Assembly: GCA_020746995.1 (NCBI GenBank)
Contig: JAGPXD010000001.1
Location: forward strand, 3,968,001-4,032,000
Direction of reading: 5' to 3'
Source of the DNA: Plectosphaerella cucumerina
Taxonomy: Eukaryota > Ascomycota > Sordariomycetes > Glomerellales > Plectosphaerellaceae
DNA: 64,000 nt
A model generated the notes under the pieces. It saw nothing but the letters and a program-made list of their open reading frames with translations, made no database searches and was not told the origin of the DNA. Position numbers and translations under genes: made by a program. Of this stretch, positions 55,645 through 64,000 are shown one piece after another (the first letter of the stretch is position 1; every line of letters starts with the position of its first letter).

Positions 55645-57583
55645 TTATACCCCTCCTTGGCCCTGGCCCTGGCCCGGCTCTTGATCTTGACCATGACCTT
55701 CCCCCTGACTCTGGCCCTGTCCTCCTGTCAAGGTCGGCGGCCATGTCGTAAGATCAATAATCTCCACGTCCCCATCACCCTGCGCCAGCGCGTCCATGTC
55801 CTCCAACACCTCCTCATCATCAACCTCAACATCCTCATCCTCCTCCTCGTCATCCTCACCAAACTCCCCCATGACATAGTCAGCATCAAACTCCTCGTCG
55901 CTCAGATCCGCAAACCCCTGCACGATGGAGAAGAAGTCGTGGATCGCAATGCCTCCGCCTTGTGCGTCCTGCGGTCGCGGATCGCTCAGCTTCCAAAAGG
56001 CCGTCGGACCCACGGGACCGTGCTCCGAGAACTCGGCGTCGAACCAGTTGCCCAGCACTCCACGTGTCGACCGAACTCCGCCAACTTGGACGCTCTCGCT
56101 GCGCCATCTCTCTTCACCGTTATACACAGAAAAGGTAGTCCAGCGCACCTCGCCCTCCTTCGTCAGGCGGCATGTTCCTGGGCATGTATGTCAGTTTTAC
56201 TCGAAGGAAAACCCAAGCAGGCCAGACATCACTCACCCCTGAGCTCCGAGTTGGCGTTCTCGTCCCACGAATCGTCCAGGGACCGCGACATGCCTTCGAA
56301 CTTCACGACCGGCAGGTCTTTGCCGTCGTCCTCGCCAGGTGGCTCAATGGCTGTGACCTTGACTGTCATGAGGATGAAGCGTACAGCCTCCTCGACATCC
56401 AGTGGTGGTCGTGCCACGTGGCTTGGGAGGTTTGCCGCGGGGGGCTCAAAGTTGTATGCGGAGAAGTCACCGTAGTCGATAAAGCAGACAACCTAGCAGA
56501 GTCACACCACGTCAGCCACTTCTCATCTTCTCGGGACACAATGCGAAACCCACCCTTAGCCAGGTTCCTGAGATACCGTAGGGATCCCGTGCGTCCAGAT
56601 CGCTCAGAGTGCGCCCCGGTGTCGGCACCCAGCTCCCAGACCATGAGCCGGCAAAGGGCATGTCCCAGATGTTGTGCAGCTGGAAGCCCTGCTGCTGCGT
56701 GGAGCGGAGGTTGCTCCCCAGAACGATCTGGATGGCCTCAACCTTTTCCCAGTCGACCCTGTCACTGCCGTCGTCGCGAAAGGGGCCCCAGTGTGTCCGC
56801 TGCGTGTACTGCCGTATGTCGTAAACTTTAGAGCACGCATAGGGGTGCATCCGGAAGCTGCGGGTCTTGCCGGCGTTGAGAATTGGGCGGCCGAACAGGC
56901 AGTGCAGCCGTGCGCTCTTCTGCCACAGCTCGTCGTCGGTACTACCGCCGCTGTCACCTCCGCCCTCTGCGGACTCTGAAGGACCGGGTCGCCCCGAGGT
57001 CAGCGACGTAGTTTGGCGTCGGGCCCGCCGGAATAGGGAGCTCTTGGTGAAATAAGCATCGCGGAGCGGCTCGTTGTCGTAAAAGAGACGGGCTAGGGTC
57101 CACGCATTGTGCGACGGCGCGTGCTTGAAGGAGCGGGCGGCCGCGGGCGACACGGAATCACCGGCCGATGCGTTGGCGAGCAGGCTGCTGACAGCCTGAT
57201 AGACGACGGGAAAGTCGGCATCATCATACTGGGTCCGTTTCTCGCTGCAGATGGCCTGCAGACGAACGAGATTTTGCGTCTCAAGTGTCCAGTCCAAGTC
57301 CATGCGCTTAGGAGTGTCCTTGTTGTCCATGTTAGCAGAGATAAACGAAGGGTGATTGTGTTGATAGGGCCTTGGGGGCTCGCCTCACCATGCGGGCCAG
57401 GTAGTTGTCCTTGAATAGCTTGTCATTTCCCATCACGTAGTCGCGAAGGGCGCGGCATGTGCAGGGGAGGCGACCCAGGTCCCGCGCCTCGACATGAGTG
57501 AAGATGTCGTGAAGGATCTCGGGCGGGAGTGTCAACAGGCCTGCCCAGGTGGTGGCGGAGGCCGCGGTCGGGGCCGTCGCCAT
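55645..57583 (-). CDS. F-box protein with acidic, Gly/Gln-rich C-terminus
   Basis: Minus-strand exons 57389-57583, 56554-57318, 56237-56492 and 55645-56177 give 582 residues. The F-box is at about 16-60 (LLTLPPEILHDIFTHVEARD, then LPCTCRALRDYV). A long conserved fungal region follows, including WGPFRDDGSDRVDWEKVEAI and GTWLRVVCFIDYGDFSAYNF. F-box proteins link substrates to SCF ubiquitin ligases through Skp1. The substrate is unknown. The C-terminus has a run of acidic residues (about 500-540) and then a short GQGQ/GHGQ repeat. The first intron acceptor (caacaag at 57319) was chosen because the frame continues and a gctaac branch precedes it; a boundary shifted by a few residues is possible. 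Confidence 0.87.
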
Positions 57584-58116
57584 ATCCAGAGAATCAATGT
57601 GACGGTTTCAAATATTTACTCCGACCGCTGCGAGCCTCGGAACGTCTGCTCCTCGATGCTTGGGACGATGGTGTTGACGGACGAGGTGCGTGTCAGAGTT
57701 CAAGTTTCCGTGTAAGTTCCATGCCGCGCGACTGAGACCGAGTCGTGGGGTCATGCTGTGGATGGCAGGTACCTCTCTCGCTATCTTGCTGCCACCACAT
57801 TCCAAGCTGTTCTGCTAGCGTACCAGTCCCCTCCGCATTACTAATACAACAACACCCACAGCATCGACTCCTCTGCGGGGACTAGCAGGCAGGTGAGGTA
57901 CGTACCTCGACGACCATCCCTCACTCACTCACCTCAACATCAAGACAATCACTACAATCTCAGTCCTCGTGACAGTCGTTGTATTCGTTCAATGGGTATA
58001 TAAGGGTATTGGCAATACATCTTTGCGGAAAAAGAAGCAACACCGCCACAAACCACCCAACTCCACACATCCCCATCCCCCTTCATCATCATACCCAACA
58101 CCCTCTCCTCCGCAGC
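57584..58116. other. Intergenic region
   Basis: Upstream of the F-box gene and downstream of the C2H2 factor. No gene visible. Confidence 0.6.
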
Positions 58117-61100
58117 CTACGCAGGCAAGCCAGAGTTCAGGTTGATGCAGTTCGTCAGGAGCGTGGCGCCCTCGTGCAGCAGCTCCCACCGCGTCGTCTC
58201 AAACGAGTCCTTGAGGACCATGAGGAGCGTCGTGCTGGCGTTGATGCCCCTCATGCTCTTGAGGTCCTCGGGCGACTCGACGCTACCGTACCGTGTCAGG
58301 TACTCGCGCATGTGTGCCAACCGCTCGTGCTGCGTCGCCGGTGCTGGCGCGTCCGGACACGGGCCCTCGAGCGCGAATCCGTAGCACCATACCACCAACG
58401 CTGCAAAGTAGAGCACCCACGGCCGGTTGAGCAGCACATCGTCGCGCGCCGTGTACGGCAGCTCTGCGCCGTCGAACCCGCTGCCGCTGGCGCTCCCAGT
58501 CCTGGCGCCGCCGCCACCGGGACCTGAGATCCCCGACCCCGTCGGCGACCCCCCGGTCTCCTCGTCCGGCACCAGTACCGAGCACAGGAAGCGCAGAGCG
58601 TACCACGTCGCGTCCCGGGCTTTGGCCGACGGCGCCCAGTGGTCCCGCATGCGCCGCGTTGCGCTCGCCAGGTCCTGTGCGCCGATGGCCCGCCCCAGCA
58701 GCCGCTTGGCCCGCGCGTAGATCTGACAGTCGACAATGTCCACATGCATCGCCATGTGTGCCAAGTGGTGCAGCACCGTCCGGCTTTCAAACACCACGTT
58801 GGCCTCGTTGGATCGCTCAGAGTCGAACCGGTAAGGATCCGTCGACCCCTCGGTCCGCTGCAGAGATTTGTCGAAATCCTTGCGCCAGGCGTCAAACGCC
58901 CGCGTCAGCGTGCCTCGCCACTTGTCTCGCCCGCCAAGCGCCTGCGACACTCCGCCACCGAGGACGTTGACCTGCAGGTCGCGCTGGTTCATGTGCCAGC
59001 TGACACTCAGCAGGCCGGCCATCAGAATCGTCCGCCCGAACGAGTTGGTCTGGACCTCCTGGTGGCTCAGCGTGCGCTTCAGGCCCTCGAGGAACGACAC
59101 AGGCTTGATGCCGTTAGACAGCAGGTTGGACTCGATCCGGCTGACCTCCTGTCCGCCTGTCGCCTTCCACAGCGACTCGTCGCACGGTAGCGGCAGCCGC
59201 ATCTCGTGCGTCACCATGACCGTCGAGTGTCCGAACATGGTCGCATGGGTTGAGTCGATGACAAAGGCCGCAAACGCGCACCGCCGCGTCGCCTCGTTGG
59301 TGATCCAGTGGTTCCACCACTCGTCCGCGGTGTGCGCTGTGCCCGACGCCGACGACTGCCGAGATCCGTTCTTGTCGTCGCGTAGGTTGGGCGGCGAGTC
59401 GGCCGTCGTCTTGCCAATAAGAGACCGTCCGCGCCGCATAAGCGTGATGGTCGTCGCATGGTGGATGTGCGCCCGCTCGTGCAGCTCCCGCGTCGAGTAC
59501 ATCTTCTCGTACAGTTCCAGCAGCAGAAGCGTCTGAAACACCCACAGCTTGGCCGGCGGCCGGAAGTTGACGTCCATGAAGATCTCCCACCGCAGGTGCC
59601 ATGCCAGGAAGTTGGACAATTGCGCGCCGGCCTTGGTCACCCGCTGGCCGTGAGTCTTGTCCAGGCACGCCGCTCCGATGGTCATCATGGCGATGAGCAG
59701 CGAGTTGGGCGTCCGGTCGGGCGAGAAGGTTGGCTTGTGCAGGATGGGCACCTGGTCGCTAAAGTGCACCCAGTACGACCCAATGTACGCCTGCATCATC
59801 CGCTTGCTCAGCATATGCCCGCTGTCACTCCTGTCTCCTTCCAGGATACTCTCCCGCCGGCGCTGGGCTGGGGCCTCGTCGCTCTCCAGGAATCTCGTGT
59901 TGATGAGGTCGTAGATCTCCTGGCTCTTCTCCTCCGAGATGGTCGCCTCGGGCAGGTGCTGGTCGAGCAGGTTGTTCACTGCCATAACCTGCTGTGGCGC
60001 CGTGGGGAAGTACCCCATAGCGTTATTGTCGGTGCCGAGGTATGGCACGCTGTACTGTGTCTGGTACTCGCCGTAGCTGGATTTGGGCGTCAGCAGTCCA
60101 TTCTTTCGCCTAATCTGGCGTCTCATCAGCCTGCCAGGTGGGGATACTCACTTGTGACCGTAGCTCGGCGTTACCATCTGTCCCGGCATCGGGGACGAAT
60201 CACCCTGCTGCGACGTGTTGAAGAGGTACGCAACAAAATCTTCGGGGATGGTGACGTAGGGCGACTTGCTGAGGACGCTGTCGCTTCCAAAGACGGGGAT
60301 GGTGCCGGGCATGGACATCTGGTCCAGGAGCATCATCTCGCCGGACTGATGGCCACCGTGCTCCATGTACTCGGCCGAAGTCGTGGGTGCGTAGTGCTGG
60401 CCGTCTCGTCCGCCGCCTCCGCCCTGGCCGTTGTCGTGGTCATTATTGTGGTTATGGTTGTTGCTGTTAGTGTTGTTGTTGTTGCTGCCCGAGGCGTTGG
60501 CGGAAAAGTCCGACGGTGGCAGGTTGAAGGGGGCAAAGTTGGACTGGTTGACATAGGTCGCCGACTGGGGTGCGCTTTGTGACTGGCCGTGGTAGCCGTG
60601 CTGGTTGGACACGGGAGACATGTAGGGGGCAACGGGGGTTTGGACGTTGGACCGCTGCTGGAGGTGGGGGCTCGAGTAGCCGCCCTGACGCTGGCCATAC
60701 GAGTTGTCGTGACCCATCATGCCTTCCATCATGCCGTCTATGCCATTGGGATGGCCATGGCCGCCCATGGAATACGCGGGAGGCGTGCCAGGCCCGTGGC
60801 CGAAGTTGCTCGTGTCCTTGTGCTGCTGCTGTTGAAACTGCATGTTGTGCGCAGGACGGACGTTGGCGTAGCCGGTGCCCGGACGGTTCGTCTCAGGGGA
60901 GGCTGAACCCGGGGCCGCAAAGGGCGGCCGATCGCCCGAGACGTGACTGATAACAGAGTCTTTCCGGTTCAGGGCGGACCCCTTGGCCGTGTGTCTGTCC
61001 CTATGGCGGTTGCACAGGTCAAGCCGGACAAAGGTGCGGTTGCATTCGGGAAAGTCGCAGGAGTAGATCTGCTTGGGAGTGTGGTTCAGCTGGTGGCGGT

Positions 61101-61491
61101 ACCTGTGCGTAGCCCATGTTAGTCGACCCTCTTTACGTGGGGGAGCGGAATCGTCGAGGCTCAGGACTCACAGGTGCTCGGCTCTCGAGTAGCTCTTGCC
61201 ACAGCCTTCAGAGGGGCACTCGAACTTCTTGTCTAGGGCCTTGCGGCTCCTCCTCCGCTTGCGGGCGGGCCCGTCCGAGTTGGAGGAGCCGGCTTTGCCA
61301 TCTTCGTCGTCGTGAGCGCCAGCGGTGTTCTCCTCGGAGCGCTGCCTGCGCCTGCCGCGCTCGACCAACTGGTCGTCGTCTTCGAGCTTTGGCCTCACAT
61401 CATGGCGGCCAGGCGTCATGGCGCTGGAGCCGGACAGGCCTGGCATGGAGGTTTCGAGATGTAGTCTCGGCGGCGCGACAGCTGTTGACAT
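58117..61491 (-). CDS. C2H2 zinc-finger transcription factor with fungal-trans domain
   Basis: Minus-strand exons 61172-61491, 60152-61102 and 58117-60076 give about 1076 residues. The start is MSTAVAPPRLHLETS. Two adjacent C2H2 fingers lie at about 90-150: CPSEGCGKSYSRAEHLYRHQ and CDFPECNRTFVRLDLCNRHR, preceded by a basic stretch (ARKRRRSRKALDKK) likely to be nuclear-localising. A Gln/Asn/His/Gly-rich region follows. The C-terminal half (about 450-1070) is a fungal-specific transcription factor domain, a fold more often coupled to Zn2Cys6 clusters. DNA targets are unknown. The second intron boundary is uncertain: the acceptor at 60077 has a gctgacg branch, while the alternative at 60110 would add 11 residues in frame. 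Confidence 0.9.
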
Positions 61492-64000
61492 TGGTCGAGG
61501 TGGTATGGTCGTATCACCGAAGGTGGTCCGGCGCAGGACACGTCGGACAAGGACCAAGGGGAGATTGTGTCAGATTGGTGAGATACTGCTGCTGCTGCTG
61601 CAGGAAGAAAAGTGCCGGCAAGAGCGGCGCCGGGAGGGGAAGAGTCGTGCTCCCGAGCTGGGCACACGGGGGTGAGGTGTGAATGTCAGCTTCTCCGAGC
61701 TCGTTCCGATTGGAGAGTCGGCTCCTATGACATGACGATGCGTGCGTGGCGCGTCGGTCGTTGGTCGGCCTGGATGCGGTTGGACGTCGGTCGGCAAGGC
61801 GCAGCTTGCGGACGAGCTGCTGGGCCGTGCTTTGTCGGGGTCGGGAATGCGAATCTTCGGCGCGCCGGGAGGAGAGGGAGAGAGAGAGAGGATGACCCTG
61901 GCCTGCGGCGGGGATGAGCGCGGAAGCAGCGGGCGTTCAAGTTGCTGAGCTGTCGGGTCTGGCTGCTGGGTGCCTGCTTAGGCTATGATGGTGAACGGTT
62001 AGCGAGCGGGCGTTGCTGGGGGTTGCTTTGCGAGTTGGGCGACATGCCGCTGGCTGTGGCGGACGGAAACGACCAGAAGAGGAGGATGAGAAGGGGAGGG
62101 GAGAGGGACATGGGTAGATGGGTAGACTGCTGCAGGTCGGGGTGGTCCGCGTAGTGGTGGGCTGCCAAAATAGGTGGCACGGCACGGCCTCTGATGAGAT
62201 GCAAATGCAAATGCAAGGTGAGGAGGAGGTACAGAGGAGCGTGGAGCTTGGTGGTGGTTGTCGGGAGGAGGAGGGGCCGGCCAGTGGCTGCAGCGGCCTG
62301 GCCGGGGACTCAAACGACACACAGCGCCGGGCATAAGAGCGCAGCAGGCAGAAGGCAGGCCGTGCCCACTGATCCCCGGGCAGTCCATCTCTCTCCATCG
62401 CGCCCAACACAGGACGACACGGCCATCATCCAATGTGCCAGGGTGGGGGGGAGTACAGGAGAGGGGCTGGACTCGGGGGGCAGGCCGCAGAACGGACCGC
62501 CCAGACAGGGGGTAGGTGGAAATGGGGACGAGGGGAGCCTGGAGCTTGCCAGCTTGGAGAGGAGAGTCGGAGTCAGAGAGGGGGCGCACCCTTGTCTGCC
62601 CCGTGCACACGCGCGGTCCGGCGCAGCGAGTGCACGTCCAGGGCCAGGTCCCAGCCGCAAGTCCGTCGTTCGGGCCCGCTTGATCTTGATGGGGGTTTTG
62701 CTGGTGCCGGGCCCGGGGAAAGGCATGTCCACAGACAAAAGTGCGATGCGACTGACTTCACTCGCATCCTTCCGGAGGGCTTAGCAGTAGCCTGCCCCTG
62801 GCCTGTCCGGGTCGTTCGTGATCCGGGTCGACCGCAGTGCCGTGGTGCGACTCGGGTCCGCGTAGAAGGCGAACGAGCGGGTGACAGGTGCAGCATGTCT
62901 GCAACGCCGGGCCCTTCTCATCGCTGCTCATGTGACGGGCACGCGGCGCGGCGGTGCGCCCGGCCTCCACGAGGCTTGTCCCCAACACGCAGGCTCGCGG
63001 ACCACGAAACCAGACGGCAGGTCGCAGGCCCCGGGACGGATCAGATGGCGAGATGAACAGGTGGTACAAGACGGAGATAGGTCAGGCTAGCGCAGGCCAA
63101 CCCATAGGAGGGGGAGGAAGGGAGAGAGGGAGATCGAGTGTGTTCGTGTGTGCATATCGAGACGAGAAGTGAAGAGGTGATGATGGAGAACCACATGGCA
63201 GTCGGACAAAGAGAAGAGCAAGCTGCTGTATCGACGACATACCGGTTAGGTTTTTCCCGTGCCTGGCCCGAAAAGTCTAAACTTGAAGTAGGCGATTCTG
63301 GCAGGCCGATGGCTCACGCGACGAACGACGCCCGCAAGAGCACTGCAAACAGCAAGGGCAGGGCGACCGATGCGGTGGATCGGGGGGCTCCCGGGGGGGA
63401 AGTGCAAGGGGCGGCGCGGGAGGCGGGAAAAATCGACGAGCGGGACGCCGGTAAGCTTGGATATCGTCAAAAGACCCTCCGGAGAGGATCGATGGCCCAA
63501 TGTCGTGCGAAGGTGCGATTCTGGGGAAGCGTCTTGGGTAATGTTTTGTTCTGGGGAAACGGGCGCAACGAGGGACCTCGAGTCGCGGGAGTGTGGGGGT
63601 CTTTGTCTTTTTAAGACGGGACGGACCATTTTCCAGAGAGAGAGAGAGACGGCCGCCGCCGCCGCCGCCGCCGTCGCCCTACCCCTACCCCTACCCCCCC
63701 GGAGGGGCACAGACAGACAGCAGACAGAACCTAGGGAAGACAGGGAGGGAGGGCAGAGAGGAGAACCCCCGCGAGCCATCGAGCCAGCGGCGCGGCGAGG
63801 GTGGGCTGCTGCGTTGCCCACTCCCCCGTCCCAGATGGTCGATGAGCGGAAGATGCATGGGGATGCATGCGCGGCAGGGGAGGGGGAGGGGAGCCGGGGA
63901 CAGGGGTACGTCCACCACTCGCAGCAGATGCCTGTTCCTCACCCAGCTCGCTTCTCTTCCTCCTCCTCCTCATCCTCCTGCAGACACTGGAGAGAGAGAG
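61492..64000. other. Upstream region and gene-poor right end
   Basis: No supportable gene. It holds the presumably long leader of the C2H2 factor (C/T-rich on the minus strand) and microsatellites near 63635-63695. Frames over 150 codons occur but overlap in several frames without domains. Confidence 0.5.
63635..63695. repeat. Microsatellite cluster (AG)n, (CCG)n, (CCCTA)n
   Basis: An AG run at about 63635-63649 is followed by a CCG run at about 63652-63673 and three CCCTA-like units to about 63695. The last is not the standard fungal telomere unit (CCCTAA) and is isolated. Confidence 0.75.

Noticed and set aside
62194..63056. Open frames of about 200 codons near the right end
   Set aside because: They overlap one another and show no recognisable motif; the composition is typical of translated noncoding GC-rich sequence.
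63677..63695. Telomere-like CCCTA units
   Set aside because: Only about three units, without the second A of CCCTAA, and inside a microsatellite cluster; not a telomere or clear interstitial telomeric repeat.

Overview
This is chromosomal DNA of a filamentous ascomycete (Pezizomycotina, most likely Sordariomycetes; the species cannot be named from the sequence). Genes are monocistronic on both strands and carry short introns (about 42-90 nt, GT...CTRAC...YAG). The third-codon position is GC-rich, Kozak-like CACCATGG starts are common, and many products are fungal (KapC-type bZIP, WSC-GH16, Dad4, Nca2, F-box and C2H2/fungal-trans regulators). I rebuilt exons by hand from splice signals, reading-frame continuity and family motifs. 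I support 23 protein genes, one of them cut by the left edge, and one intron-containing tRNA-Arg(CCU).

Left part (1-13.4 kb): the 3' part of a Zn-binding/SH3 protein; a cytochrome b2-like FMN 2-hydroxyacid dehydrogenase that lacks a mitochondrial presequence and ends in the peroxisomal signal SKL; a secreted bicupin oxalate decarboxylase; a secreted selenium-binding-protein-like beta-propeller protein; a Gal80-like Gfo/Idh/MocA protein; and a prenylated Rab GTPase with an unusually large internal insertion. The first four after the edge gene look metabolic or secreted; the rest is housekeeping.

Middle (14-37 kb): the double-cassette ribosome-quality-control helicase Slh1/ASCC3, a large disordered protein of unknown function, a 3.7 kb gene-poor stretch, profilin, Got1, and a compact chromatin/kinetochore block: IES6, DAD4 and ARP5 within 4.6 kb. 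Arp5 and Ies6 are direct partners in the INO80 remodeller. A KapC-like bZIP gene closes this part.

Right part (37.6-64 kb): tRNA-Arg(CCU), pterin-4a-carbinolamine dehydratase, ERG25 sterol C-4 methyl oxidase, NCA2, an Ist2/anoctamin-like channel or tether, a metallophosphoesterase, a GPI-type GH16-WSC wall glucanase, a head-to-head pair of PEX12 and a hotdog thioesterase ending in AKI, an F-box protein, and a C2H2 plus fungal-trans transcription factor. The last 2.5 kb has no gene I can support.

No mobile element, CRISPR array, viral insertion or secondary-metabolite cluster is visible. The most notable signals are at the level of gene structure and targeting: three GC-AG introns, several micro-exons (including a DAD4 first coding exon that is only ATG), PTS1-like C-termini on two enzymes, and an oxalate decarboxylase whose first lid lacks the expected glutamate.
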